This document shows positions 20,221 to 31,785 of a stretch of 64,000 nucleotides of DNA, in pieces. Source of the stretch: Heligmosomoides polygyrus polygyrus (Eukaryota; Nematoda; Chromadorea; Rhabditida; Heligmosomidae); assembly GCA_947396885.1 (NCBI GenBank), contig OX377201.1:27319923-27383922 (forward strand), written 5' to 3'. Below the pieces are notes generated by a model. The model ran no database searches, was not told the DNA's origin, and saw only the letters and a program-made list of their open reading frames with translations. The translations under genes were made by a program, and so were the position numbers. Each line of letters opens with the position of its first letter. The stretch's first letter is position 1.

Positions 20221-20953
20221 TAGAGAGAGGGGGGGTGTAGGGGGGGGGTGTATTTCGTTCAAGCGGTCCGAAACTTTAGCCTTGGGGGTAATCGAGGTCG
20301 CTGAACACGAATCTGAAGTTGATCAATCGATATCGATCGATAATATCGATTTTTCGTGTATTTCGTCCAAGCGGTCCGAAACTTTAGCCTTGGGGGTAAT
20401 CGAGGTCGCTGAACACGAATCTGAAGTTGATCAATCGATATCGATCGATAATATCGATTTTTCGTGTATTTCGTCCAAGCGGTCCGAAACTTTAGCCTTG
20501 GGGGTAATCGAGGTCGCTGAACACGAATCTGAAGTTGATCAATCGATATCGATCGATAATATCGATTTTTCGTGTATTTCGTTCAAGCGGTCCGAAACTT
20601 TAGCCTTGGGGGTAATCGAGGTCGCTGAACACGAATCTAAAGTTGATCAATCGATATCGATCGATAATATCAATTTTTCGTGTATTTCGTTCAAGCGGTC
20701 CGAAACTTTAGCCTTGGGGGTAATCGAGGTCGCTGAACACGAATCTGAAGTTGATCAATCGATATCGATCGATAATATCGATTTTTCGTGTATTTCGTCC
20801 AAGCGGTCCGAAACTTTAGCCTTGGGGGTAATCGAGGTCGCTGAAGACGAATCTGAAGTTGATCAATCGATATCGGTCGATATTATCGATCAATATCGAT
20901 TGATCAACGTATTTGGGGATTCAGGTAGACGTACCGAAGACGTCATCCGCTAA
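20207..20953 (+). repeat. 108-bp tandem satellite (6 units) keeping a 248-codon frame open
   Basis: Unit starts (tatttcgt[c/t]caagcggtcc) fall at 20251, 20359, 20467, 20575, 20683 and 20791, all exactly 108 bp apart. As 108 is 36 codons, one plus-strand frame runs through the array with a 36-residue repeat (units begin CIS[S/F]KRSETLALGVIEV). The few unit differences all change amino acids (S/F, E/K, H/D, D/N), which gives no sign of protein-level constraint. Each unit contains tcaatcgatatcgatcgat, and the array ends in a near-perfect ~50-bp palindrome (20858-20909). No known domain. More likely a satellite than a gene. Confidence 0.93.
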
Positions 20954-21212
20954 GCGGGATCATTGAGGGAGTAACCAGTACCAGTAATGGAAGACCGTAT
21001 CACTAAGGGTAGAACAGTAATGAGGGACCAATAGATCGCCCTATCATACTATATACTGTACGTGCTGCGAGCCTTTTGTACTCCTAAGTAGGGAAGAAAG
21101 CTATACAAGTAGAGCAGCAAGCTTGATGTGATTGTCCTTAGCTTAGTGATACTGCAACATCGCGCGAAGCGCGCAAGTGCGAGGCACGCCGATAGGCGTG
21201 ACGGAGCACTTG
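20954..21212. other. Unclassified DNA with a GC-rich hairpin
   Basis: Links the satellite to the tandem duplication. It has a short stem-loop at 21173-21211, where caagtgc pairs with gcacttg and an inner gcacgcc pairs with ggcgtg. Confidence 0.4.
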
Positions 21213-22661
21213 TGTATAATATCTACTGTGTTAACCAGCCTGCATCTGTGGAGAAGCGGAGGGAATAATTGGACGATGCAGTCCCTCCCGTCATAACGCC
21301 TCCGGATAAGACGCGACTCTCGATAGAATTTCTCTGGCCCCGGCCAGCTTACCTTTATGCTAATACAAACCAGCTCTGGTTAAGACACACCAGATACAAC
21401 GCTATCCGCGTTATAGTGCGGTTCTAAGGGAAACTCCGTGCTCAAAATGACTTCCGTTGTAACTCGACTAGGGTGCAAATCGGGTCCCACACAGAAATTG
21501 AAGGAAAGCAAGGTGCTGTTGTCTTTGTGATTAGACTACCATTATGGTGCCTTATTCATAGTCACGAGCGGCACCCGGTCAACAATGTATTGGATGCACA
21601 TCAACGTTTTTCGCTCGTGCGCGGCCCACAAAAGTTTTCACAGTCAGCATTATGTCGAGCACAGTGGAAGACTCCCGATAGTATTTTCCAAGTTCTCTCT
21701 TCGTGAAACCTCGGCATTATTTACATGTTTCGATTACTTTTGGGCCGAACGAGGTTGTAAGGTGGACCAGTATTTATTGAGCGGCCCAACGTTTCGACTT
21801 GTTCGTCGTTTTCGAAGGCCTAAAAGTGACCTGAGGCTTCGGATGTTGCTATCTGGTGACATTCAGACTGTTTAAAGCGAGACCCTACACATTTGTTGTA
21901 GCTTAGAGCAGACGGTATCGATACTATATGCTGTGTAATGTATAATATCTACTGTGTTAACCAGCCTGCATCTGTGGAGAAGCGGAGGGAATAATTGGAC
22001 GATGCAGTCCCTCCCGTCATAACGCCTCCGGATAAGACGCGACTCTCGATAGAATTTCTCTGGCCCCGGCCAGCTTACCTTTATGCTAATACAAACCAGC
22101 TCTGGTTAAGACACACCAGATACAACACTATCCGCGTTATAGTGCGGTTCTAAGGGAAACTCCGTGCTCAAAATGACTTCCGTTGTAACTCGACTAGGGT
22201 GCAAATCGGGTCCCACACAGAAATTGAAGGAAAGCAAGGTGCTGTTGTCTTTGTGATTAGACTACCATTATGGTGCCTTATTCATAGTCACGAGCGGCAC
22301 CCGGTCAACAATGTATTGGATGCACATCAACGTTTTTCGCTCGTGCGCGGCCCACAAAAGTTTTCACAGTCAGCATTATGTCGAGCACAGTGGAAGACTC
22401 CCGATAGTATTTTCCAAGTTCTCTCTTCGTGAAACCTCGGCATTATTTACATGTTTCGATTACTTTTGGGCCGAACGAGGTTGTAAGGTGGACCAGTATT
22501 TATTGAGCGGCCCAACGTTTCGACTTGTTCGTCGTTTTCGAAGGCCTAAAAGTGACCTGAGGCTTCGGATGTTGCTATCTGGTGACATTCAGACTGTTTA
22601 AAGCGAGACCCTACACATTTGTTGTAGCTTAGAGCAGACGGTATCGATACTATATGCTGTG
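21213..22661 (+). repeat. 726-bp tandem duplication, almost identical copies
   Basis: Copy 1 is 21213-21938 and copy 2 is 21939-22661, offset exactly 726 bp. The only difference I found is g at 21401 versus a at 22127. Both start tgtataatatctactgtgtt and end near atactatatgctgtg. Frames in the two copies are identical and match no known protein. Each copy carries one instance of the dispersed acgtttcgacttgttcgtcg motif. Very recent duplication, or an assembly artefact. Confidence 0.95.
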
Positions 22662-24821
22662 GGGCTTTGATTGCGATCAGAATTCTAGTGACATGCGGGA
22701 TTTCTGCCTGCATCCTCCGCTTTTCGCAAAGGATTACAGCAACAGTACCGTGTGATCGCACCCAACACTCCCACGTCGTGGGAGAATGCTGATAAGCCAT
22801 TGGCAACAGGGTGTCGCGGATGTGGCGTGGGGTTTACCAGCGCTAGAATAGTGGGCTAACATCCCCTCTGGAAGACAGGGAGTGCGGGTGCTATAGTCAT
22901 TCTTAATCATTGTATGCGAAATAAAACTGCGCGTAAGAGCGCAAGAAAGTGTAAAAAACTCAGCTCCAGTTAGGACGCGACTCCCGTTAGAAGGCAGATT
23001 TTCTTCAAACGCGTTGTAACGAATGGGGACTGTATTTGCTATACTGGAGGACCACTATGTTCATTAGCTCTGGCAGAATACCCAGCCATTGGAATGTGGA
23101 ACTGATAAAATTCCAACACAACGAACGGCTTGCTGGAATTTGAGAAGAAATATTGAGGAGGCGCTCCCACGCAGCATTTTTACACGGCCTTCCGCCACTG
23201 GAGTTTCTAAGCACAGGGTCGCCAACCAGTTCCTTATTTGGTGCTTTTTTTTCTCGAATTTATTTCTATTTTGTGTTTTTAGAACTATAGAAAAGAAGTT
23301 AGGACTATGGAGGTACATCCTAACAAAGCGTTTATCAAATCCTTGTTGCGATGTACACGGCATAGTATTACTATTACTATTCTTATTACTATTGCTTTAA
23401 ATAAATAAAAAAACAACAACATTGAGATAAGTTTGATATACACCGACCGCGACCTGCACTTATCGATCATGTCGCGATGTTTGCTTGGTCTGTAGATCAA
23501 ATGCCGGTTAGATTAAGTTTTGCGCTTCAAAATGTGCAACACATTGTGTACGTCCTTAATGCACCCTGATTTTGAGCTGTAGTTTACACTACTAAAAATT
23601 ACATTGAACATTCGCTACCTAGCTAAAGTTCTGAAACGATTTTAGAAATTCGGTTTTCACGATATTTCTCCCTAACCAATAACTCCCGTTTCTTGCCGGT
23701 GAAACCGACTTCAACAGAGTTCGGGATTACGAGGCCATAAACTAGGCTACGATCAGCAAAGGGGTGCACGAAACCCCCTTATACTGTATCCTCGTATCGA
23801 AGGTTCCATCATGGATTGTAAATACGTCCGCTAGAGAGTACGTAAGTAAACCTCGAACCTCTGCTCTACACTACATTCTGAGGCTATATCACGAGAGCAG
23901 CTCACTTCTAACTCAAAAAAGACGTGGGTATCCAACTTTCCGTTCAGCTCATTGCATGTCGACAAAGTCGACTTGATCTATTGTGTTGTTTTAGGTTTAG
24001 TGTTGTATTTGACCTAAGAATTTAATTCTTTCACATTTATGTGCTATTCGTGCGTATTATTTACTATTCATTTACTAAAGTGCTTTACTACTGTCAGGTT
24101 TAAATCGATTGTAGCTCGTGTGCCTCGTTCCCATGCCTTTCAGTTATGTTTTGACAAGATAGCTGCGGCATGCGGCTATCTCAGTCGTCATCAGAATCCC
24201 GCTGCATTAAAGCCGGTGGAGGGGAGAGATGGGGACTTCGCTTCTTCGCGACTTAGCTCTGGCTTCTTCGCTTCTTCACAGCTCGCTTTGCGACCTGCTC
24301 AACACAAGTGCCCTCTCTCCTCCCCACAATTTCTACCACTTGTGAGTTTATTTCATTTGTATTATTTTTGTTTGTAGATAAATTTATAAAATAACTTATG
24401 TTAAATACATTACAAGTTCGTCATCAATCCCGCGTGGCACCATACAAGGAGGTAGGACTAGAAAGAGAGAGTAAGCACTTTCATTGCATTTGTTCTGGAT
24501 CGAAGTTTTGCAAGAGCTGTCCTTTGATTAGAATTACTTCTCAAAATAATAACTCGTAAAAATAGGGCGTTGGAAAATCTACATTCCATTTAGGTTAACA
24601 AGGTGAATATTATATAGTAAAAGATAAAAAGTATAAAGGACGAAATTACTCACCTTATCAGCCCACCCCGAAATGATAAAATTTTTTGCCATTTGCGAAC
24701 CTCCCAGTGGCCGTAGTAAAAGCGAAAGACACCTCCGTGCTCGCCGTCTCATGCCCTACAACATCATATAGGTTTAACTTAGAATCTTTAAAGGAATTTC
24801 ATGGGCTTTCCTTGCCGGTTC
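22662..24821. other. Unclassified DNA
   Basis: No convincing coding, RNA or element signal across about 2.1 kb. A short AAATAAATAAA run at about 23398-23410 could be a LINE-type tail. A small hairpin (gatagctgcggcatgcggctatc) lies near 24158-24180. Confidence 0.35.
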
Positions 24822-25078
24822 TTTTTAGCAAGAGCCACGCATTCTACTTCTACTGGATGTCGTGGAGATGATTTGTATGCGTATTTGGCCATACCAATAC
24901 ATACGGTGACCAGTCGTTGAACAAGTCAGCGCTTTATCCTTCCTAGACAAGTATTGTACTAATTCACTGATCCCGAAGGAAATGAAGGCTTGGTTGGCTC
25001 GAGCGGGAATGCGAACCAAGAACCTGGTATCGGGTGCACGCGACAGTCGGCACCTCCTCCGACGGCGCTACCAAACAT
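24822..25078 (-). mobile_element. SINE-1 copy (minus)
   Basis: Reverse complement of the SINE-1 body: gccacgcattctacttctac, gtatttggccatac, gaacaagtcagcgctttatc, gaaggcttggttggc, aagaacctggtatcgggtgc and cctcctccgacggcgctacc. The 3' tail (TCCTTTA repeats) is missing and no duplication was found. Confidence 0.88.
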
Positions 25079-25137
25079 TATGATGCATAGGGAAAAGCAT
25101 ACAGGACGTTCATACAACATCAAGATTTCGCTTATCC

Positions 25138-25413
25138 TTACATTGTGATAATCCAGAGCACATTACCGTAGCTGTTAAATAGACATAACATTTCTGGGAT
25201 CAAATCAAATTCTGTAGCTCTGCTCGCATACAACACATTCCCAATTGATTTTACTGGTTTTTTCTGCTTCAGTTTTTTGATCACCTTTTCCAACGTGGTA
25301 CAGTTCATGGAAAACTGCATCAAAACCTGACAGACGTTCTCAAACTTGCGGAAGAGATTGATGTCAAGTTGCATCATATGGTTTACACTGCCTTCGAGAA
25401 CAAAGACTTTCAC
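25138..25413 (-). CDS. Hypothetical ORF / possible exon, unrecognised
   Basis: A 91-codon frame (starts MKVFVLEGSVNHMMQLDINL) with an amphipathic, lysine-rich middle (VIKKLKQKKPVKS) and no known domain, signal peptide or membrane segment. Composition looks more coding-like than its surroundings. It is not linked to any other candidate exon that I can see. It may be a chance ORF. Confidence 0.2.
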   Translation of the reverse strand: MKVFVLEGSVNHMMQLDINLFRKFENVCQVLMQFSMNCTTLEKVIKKLKQKKPVKSIGNVLYASRATEFDLIPEMLCLFNSYGNVLWIITM

Positions 25414-25662
25414 GGGTCAACTCCTCGTGATTGACGTTCACGTTTTTTGGTTCTTATCGGCGATACTCAAACTCGTACTTGACGCTCCCTTTTTTTGACA
25501 TTTTAGGCCCACAAACTAGGCTCCGGACTTAGCAGGATTGCAGCTCCAGACTCAGCAGTACTGCGGTTGCGCCTCAATTTCGCACCACTGAGGCTTTTGG
25601 TGCGCTGTTTTCCACTAAACTGGTCATGCCATTTTAGCAGTAAACACGAAATTTTTGTTGTA

Positions 25663-26110
25663 TCTTATTTATTTATTTATTTATTTATTTAACGAGTATA
25701 AGTACAATCATGCGCAATCTGTAATTAAAAAATTACCAAAACTAGAAAAGCAATTACAATCAACACATATTATCTAGGTGTAAAAGTAAATGATGGACTA
25801 CGCCTAAGACATCTGTAAGTTATGGTTTCAGATGTAATTTCAGAAATTTTTTAAAAGCTTCGTAATTCCCAGGAAGATTCTGCCGTTTGCGGAGCTTCTC
25901 GTTCGAAGGGAAGGTCCTATGCAAGAAAAAGAAACGCCTACAATTTCGCTTGGCTCTTCTAGCATCGTACTTTATTGTACTACTAGGAGTATTAGAGCTC
26001 CCAAAGTCACTAGGTCAGCAAGCTTCATACTGCTTTCATCTTTAACAATTCTGTGAAAGAGCAGTTGGTCATTTCTCCTTCTTCTTAGCTCAAGAGTGTC
26101 TAACTCAAAA
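25663..26110 (-). mobile_element. CR1/Jockey-type LINE, 3' end with (TAAA)n tail
   Basis: On the minus strand from about 26100, two frames in succession read DTLELRRRRNDQLLFHRIVK and, after a frameshift near 25990, KYDARRAKRNCRRFFFLHRT then LPGNYEAFKKFLKLHLKP and a stop at about 25830. This is the pattern that closes LINE reverse-transcriptase ORFs (RldsLelRR...FF..R....LP....FK..L). About 130 bp of 3' UTR follows, then (TAAA)n at 25666-25691. The rest of the element is absent: a 5'-truncated copy. Confidence 0.8.
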
Positions 26111-26196
26111 TCTCAAAAGTGTGAATGTAAAAATGTAATTGAAGAAGAGTTTGTGCTTAGTATAAGTTGACACTTCCAGGACAGGTAGCTGCCTAG

Positions 26197-27094
26197 TATT
26201 AGGGGGTGGGGGGCAAAAGTAATGAGACTCTCTATGCCGTGCACATATATGTCGCGACTGGAGTCCGGCTTCGTGCTTCTCGTATTTGTATGTTTGTTAG
26301 CTACTTACTGAAGGCCACCTGTGAAGTGACCACTTTCGCCCTTTTCAGAAGCATGCCAAAATTCCATTCTGTCTCATGCAGAACCGAAACTCCACCTGAC
26401 GAGTCGACCTGTGTCGCGCAAATCTCGCCCAATTCCCAATCCAGAGCAGCCTGGACTCAATAGTCACGCAAGATGAGAAGTACAGCTTCTTCCTTAACCC
26501 TGCCAAGCAGCGAGTCTGGGTGAGGCCTGGTGACCTGCTAGCGACCTTCGTTCCGCGGGATGCTCACGGCGAGGAGCACCTGAGCTTTCACACATGGACC
26601 GGTTTACTGTAAGCTGTTTTTCAAATGCATGACGATGGACTCAAAGGCCATGGTGTACGAAATAGAAGAGATGGACCGGCGTCTCGCACTTACTCGGTCT
26701 CAGCGCTTCAAGAAGGTCCTCCTTTTCGACAACGCCGCCCCCCATTGGGCGAAAGTGACCACGGTTAAGCTTGCTCAGCTGGGCAATGTTCACATGCCTC
26801 ACCCACCGTAATGGCTGGAGACTCTCCAGGCGACTACCACTACTTTTTGAGCCTATAGGCCTTCATGGTCGGAAGGGACACAAGGACTCAAGCAGACTTC
26901 GACTACCATAACGAGCAGTGGATCAGCACCAGGCCCAAGCAGTTCTGGAAGGATGGGATCAGGAAGTTGGCTGATCGATGGCAGCAAGGTCGTTGACCTT
27001 AATACAATCCGCAGCACCGTTGAGTTGTAATTGAGTTATAAAGAGATAAAGCAACTTGTTGAATTTATCTCATTACTTTTAGCCCACCCTAATG
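26197..27094 (+). mobile_element. Mariner transposon with both TIRs, internally deleted
   Basis: Inverted ends ttaggggg..caaaagtaatgag (from 26199, preceded by TA) and ctcattacttttagcccacc then ctaa (to 27092). Between them are plus-strand pieces of transposase: TQDEKYSFFLNPAKQRVWVR (about 26465), FKKVLLFDNAAPHWAKVTTV (about 26709), SPGDYHYFLSL (about 26825) and WISTRPKQFWKDGIRKLADR (about 26920). All three catalytic Asp positions can be seen, but frameshifts and stops separate them and the N-terminal DNA-binding part is missing. About 0.9 kb against ~1.3 kb for a full element. Confidence 0.9.
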
Positions 27095-27799
27095 TTTCAC
27101 TTTCAAGACTATGGCTTCCCGATTCCTATACATTTTCTATATCTCACGTAGTGGTCTACCTATCTAGTGTCGAAGCAAGCGCCACTGGTCGAATGGAGCT
27201 TCTTCGTTCGGCTACCGTCCTGGCTCATCCCTTGGGGTAGGCGAGTTGGTTCGAGAATTCTCTGGGAAGGGTGAATCACAGATTTGCCCCTTCTCTGTTC
27301 AGGTCATTGTATAGGCCAAAATGTGTGTTTAAACTACTTCCGTGGTAAACTAATCGAGAGAAATTCGCGGCGCACTCTGCAGATGGATATATCGAGGCCG
27401 ACCTTTACCTCTTGACCATTGTCCTTCATCCTTTATTTAGTCCTTTCCAAGCTGTTGACCAAAAACGCGGTACGGCCTAGAAACACAATGCGTGGCGCTC
27501 TTCAACAAGTCTGTTAAATGCACGCCTCTGACTTCTATCCGTTGCCTTTCATCCCTTTTCTAGCCCAATACTGTTCTTCCGTAACCTAGGTTTGAAAATA
27601 TGTCCCTGTTTTTTTTTTGTCTCCTAATTTACACTGAATGGTAGCAAGTTGTTTCTCTACACTCGCTGAAGTTGACAAAGTGGTAAACACTAAAATCTCA
27701 GTTTAAAACCCCATCCATTCTTCATGTTCAATCATTATGAGCTCAGGCATTTTTGGTTTAGTCAAACTCTTTTTCTGCCCTTCAGGTTTGCTATGAAAA
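27095..27799. other. Unclassified DNA
   Basis: No coding, RNA or repeat signal recognised; a short T run lies at about 27611-27620. Confidence 0.35.
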
Positions 27800-27900
27800 A
27801 CGTTTACCACGGCTGGCGTTTCGAAACCGACGTCTTTATCAAGACCTGAAGGGAGTTCGAAATGCATCGAAACTGTGAAACTCATTGAATTAAAAGCTAC
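27800..27900 (+). repeat. Dispersed repeat C copy (gcgtttcgaaac motif)
   Basis: ggctggcgtttcgaaaccga, cgtctttatcaagacctgaa, then gaaactgtgaaactcattga. The same order occurs at 53780-53890, and the second half again at 28121-28180. Related gacgtttcga motifs occur at 17.96, 21.78 and 22.5 kb. Family unknown. Confidence 0.65.
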
Positions 27901-27976
27901 ATCAAAAGGCCTGAAAGGGCCGTGAAATACTGTTGTTGATTATGCTTAGTCAATGATGCTGCATCCAAAGACCTGT

Positions 27977-28109
27977 GGCCGGGTTTGTCAACGGCTTACA
28001 GCAATTTAACAGAGAAAATACACCGGAATCGCTGATAGTGCGGCTCATCAAGCGATATGGTGAAGCATTTCTCTGTTAAATTGCTAAAAGTCGTTGATGA
28101 ATCCGGCCC
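27977..28109. mobile_element. MITE-A copy 1
   Basis: 133-bp foldback: the left arm ggccgggtttgtcaacggct continues into tacagcaatttaacagagaa, and the right end is its near reverse complement (ttctctgttaaattgc...cgttgatgaatccggccc). A second copy is at 29276-29443. No coding capacity; no target duplication could be fixed. Confidence 0.85.
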
Positions 28110-28120
28110 TGAATGAGCTT

Positions 28121-28258
28121 GAAATTCATCTAAACTGTGAAACTCATTGAGTTAAAAAATATTGTGTCCACCTTATTCGTAACGATCGTAATTACGATTA
28201 TCGTGAACGCAATACCTTTTACCTCAATGAATTTCCCAGTTTAGATGAAAAACATATT
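28121..28258. repeat. Imperfect ~125-bp inverted repeat
   Basis: aattcatctaaactgtgaaa at 28123 is mirrored by tttcccagtttagatgaa ending at 28249, with intermediate matches (attgtgtcc with gaacgcaat) and an AT-rich centre acgatcgtaattacgat. The left arm shares sequence with repeat C at 27.86 and 53.86 kb, so this may be an inverted pair of that element. Confidence 0.7.
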
Positions 28259-28799
28259 CACAAGAGTGTCCGGTAAATATAACACATCTCTACCAACTAT
28301 TACAATTCACCCTTAGCCCGAAAGCATTGAGAACCGTCTCTAGCGGACACCCCGAAGCAAGTGAGACATACTGGAGATCAGTTATTCTACAGACCAAATC
28401 CGCTCTTTATAATCTGCGATGGTATCTCTGGAAACTTTCAGTGCAAACGTAGAGAAAGGAGTCCTGTCATTTCCACCCATCCTTATTTTCTCCATGGTTA
28501 AACAGTGGAGTATTTGACACTTCCATGCGACCCTAATTCCAATGAGGGCGGAATTCCCCTGTTTATAGACTTTTCAGAAAACACTGGAAAACAAGTAAAC
28601 AGTCACAGCATTCTAAAAACACAACAACGCCAAGGTCTTGAATTATTCTTTGTTCCATTGCTCACGGTAATACTTTACGTTTGAACTGTCACTTCCTTCC
28701 TGATCCTGAGGACAATGTTGCTTTCGCCTTCACGACTCATTCTCATGCCCGCTAAACAATAGGTAAAGGATGGAGGAAGGCATTAATCAACAACTCTGC
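28259..28799. other. Unclassified DNA
   Basis: No signal recognised in about 540 bp. Confidence 0.35.
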
Positions 28800-29075
28800 G
28801 CTATGCCACGCATTCTACTTCTACGGAATGTCGAGGAGGCATTTTGAATGTGTACTTGGCCGACACAAGCCTGAAGATGGCCAGACGATGGACGAGTCAG
28901 TGTTTTACCTTTCCCCGAGGCATACATCCCTGCAGAATTGTCTGGAACTGATTCAGCGAACCAGGACGGATGGAAGGCTAAGTTGGCCTGTCTTGAAAAC
29001 CATGAAAAACCTAGAATCGCTTCACGGCACTGCAATCGCCTCCTCCGACTACGCTACCATGCGTCCGCTAAATAG
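28800..29075 (-). mobile_element. SINE-1 copy (minus), diverged
   Basis: Reverse complement of SINE-1: gccacgcattctacttctac, gtcgaggaggcattttgaat, gtgtacttggcc, ggatggaaggctaagttggc and tcgcctcctccgactacgct. Contains a short insertion (about 28918-28935) compared with the consensus. Confidence 0.85.
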
Positions 29076-29275
29076 GTGGCAAACTAATTTTTAAGTGATA
29101 AAAGCACCAATTTAGCTCGTGCCCCGAGTGGGACTGGCACCCTGGCACTTATGATGACACTCAAACGTTGTTGTTTAATTAAAGAGACTAAATCTATAAA
29201 ACATGTTGATGTGCTTCTGGTTGCTGGTGTGCTCAACATGCTGGAGATAGTCTAACCTAAATGGAAATCTACCAA

Positions 29276-29443
29276 GGGCCGGAATCGTCAACGCTTTATA
29301 GCAGTTTAACGGAGAAAATACAGTCGAAATCCCTGATTGCGCGGCTTATCAAGCGATGTGGTGAAACATTTCGCCGCGCTACCAGGTATTTGGGCTATAT
29401 TTTCTCTGCTAAATTGTTGTAAGTCGTTGATGAATCCAGCCCC
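29276..29443. mobile_element. MITE-A copy 2
   Basis: 168 bp. Ends gggccggaatcgtcaacgct and tcgttgatgaatccagcccc; inside, cagtttaacggagaaaa is mirrored by ttttctctgctaaattg. It shares the central gcggcttatcaagcgatgtg with copy 1 (27977-28109) but is longer by about 35 bp, mainly in the right half. Confidence 0.85.
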
Positions 29444-29504
29444 AGATAGTACAAAATTACATTCTTTCTCAACTGTGCTACTTACATTGACTGATTCGGG
29501 CTCA

Positions 29505-29735
29505 TGGTAGCGCAGTCGGTGTAGAAGTCGTCACCCGCGCTGACCCCATTTTCGCCCTCATTGTTCTGATCCCATCCAGGCTAACCAAGCCTTCCATCTC
29601 TTTTGTGCAAGACTAACACTGTGGTGTATCAAGCTTCACATCTTAAGGAAGTCAGTAAGACACTGAGAAACATCCAATCAGCGCCTAAGTATATTAGGAT
29701 GCGTGACGCATCCCAGAAGGAATAACTCTGTCCTT
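29505..29735 (+). mobile_element. SINE-1 copy, diverged
   Basis: A-box-like tggtagcgcagtcgg at 29507, then gctaaccaagccttccatct and the 3' motif gatgcgtgacgcatcccaga. The B-box region and centre are poorly preserved. Confidence 0.75.
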
Positions 29736-31785
29736 CGTCGTTTTATCATTCATTTCTTTATTGAGCACTAGTTTTACATACGGCTCACTTGCTCAGTTGT
29801 ACTGGAATTCTCCTCCATGGTCATGACTATCAATTGGTGAGCTGTTCTCGAATTAGACCTCTTATCGTATCAGAACTCCGCTGTTCCGCTACTCTGAAAA
29901 CTGTGCTTGCTGAAGTTTCGCTCTTTTCAAGTCTTCCTTTTATAGCCTCCTACCAAGAGGCACAGAAATCCTAACGGTTGCCGACTATAAACGATAAGGA
30001 GTACCAGGTTCAGAATGGCACTGCAGTGTCAACCACTGGTCACTGCATACACCAAATGCGCATTCGAATTGCCCCACAATGTTCGTAGAAGTAGCATGCT
30101 GGCCGTAGGCCAAGAAGAAAATGGCAAACGGAATCAGTTGGCCGTCACTCTTATGCCTATATCCGTGATCCTTATTCATTCGTTGCTCTCTATCCTCTAT
30201 GAGCTGTCTTCGCTGCCGCGTCTTGGATCATCCCTTCGCCGGAACGCTGAAACCTCGGCCAGGTTGAGACTCTTCAGGCTTATACACAGCTGTAACTACA
30301 GACGGCTGTCTGCTTCAGCGGCCGTGTGAATCTCGATCCAGTTCCAGTAAAGCTGCTCAGGTGTGTTAGCGATTCAGTGAAAGCCGAGACGATTCTTGCG
30401 AGTTCGCCGCTCCGAAATTGTTTTCGGCGATCGGCTACCAGTTGGCGAACTTTCGCCGCTCATCTCTCCGCGTAGTTGGTTCGCGAAACCAGAACCAGCC
30501 GCGCTCGATCCCAGCCGACCATTGCTCAGCTGGTCAAAGCAGCACTTCAATCCGTGCTCATTATGAGCTGAGCGCGCTGTTGTTCACCGAACGGCTCACT
30601 TCTCCGCTCAGACGAACTCCAAGGGGTCTTCGTTGTGCGAATCCGTGTCCTATATGAGCGCTGACCGCTGCTTCATCCGCGTTGAAAGTGACCGACCGGC
30701 CGTGTCCAGTTCCGAGTCCGAGTAAAAAGCGGCCTCTTCATTCGACGCTCGATGATGATGTGTAGGCGCTGTGCTGCGTTGTCCGTCACCGCTTCCTGAT
30801 CGGCACCTGCACCGCGGATATCATCTTCCCAACAATTTCATCAGATACAACACTTAACAGCTTTTCTTGACTTCCATATATCATTTTCACGTCGAATTAG
30901 ACACTCTTCTAAGCTAACCTAAGACTTTTGAAATCAAAGAGAACCCTTCCTCAATCCTTAATTTCCCCTCTTATGAAAACGTATTCTCCTTCAAAGTCTA
31001 ACATCAATTCCTTTGCTTTAATTGTTCCTAACATACAGGTTTCGGTGCAAAGTGTGGCTGCGTAGCAGATTTCTATAGTTAAAGTTATGAAATAATGTTC
31101 ATTATCACGCAATGTTTACATAAGCATTCCTTGTTGTGGTCTACTGAGATGATGTGTGACGTCAAAAGATCGGAGAGGGTCACCTATTTTCGATGGATTT
31201 CTCCCGTTCTTCTCCTTCGCAAAGTCACCTCATGAATGTGTTTCTTGTCTGGAAAGACCTGAAATAACCGGTTCGTTCTTTTGCATCTATTGTTTCTCTG
31301 TCTATTCTGTTATTCACATGACCTTCGATTTTTTCGGTTGCCACCAAAGTCTTCAATAATTATGCTGGGCCTTATCGTTGAAGTTGCGAATGAAAAATTC
31401 CCTAATCTCTTTTCATTGTCTACATTGACTACCTTGACTTCCATATATCTCCTCGTTCAAAAGATCCTACATGTGTTGTCCAAACAAGACATCCTAGCTA
31501 GTTCACCCTTTACGCCTGTGACCCGTCTATGAGCTTCTGTGAGTTCTACTCACAACAAGGCCTATAAAGGCCTTGTAGGGCATCTAACAAGGTGGACGGG
31601 GTGAAGTTCGTTTTTGCTTAGGGCCGTTTTGCGGTCCAAAATGGCAAACAGTGTTACCTAGCAAACCCGTTACGACTTTCTGTGGGCTTGACAGGAATGG
31701 AGACTGCCGAGTTAACCCGTGTGCTGAAGAAACTCTGGCTCACATTTGAGTTGAAATTGAAAAGCTTTCACGAGTTCGGTTTAGA
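29736..31785. other. Unclassified DNA, GC-richer between 30.2 and 30.8 kb
   Basis: No recognised coding or RNA gene over about 2 kb. The 30180-30780 part is GC-richer, has few plus-strand stops and ORFs of 79-104 codons without known similarity. It could be a decayed exon cluster or an unknown repeat. Confidence 0.3.

Noticed and set aside
21780..21825. Hammerhead ribozyme in the gacgtttcga motif
   Set aside because: gaaac is present on the reverse strand but the conserved ctganga core is not.
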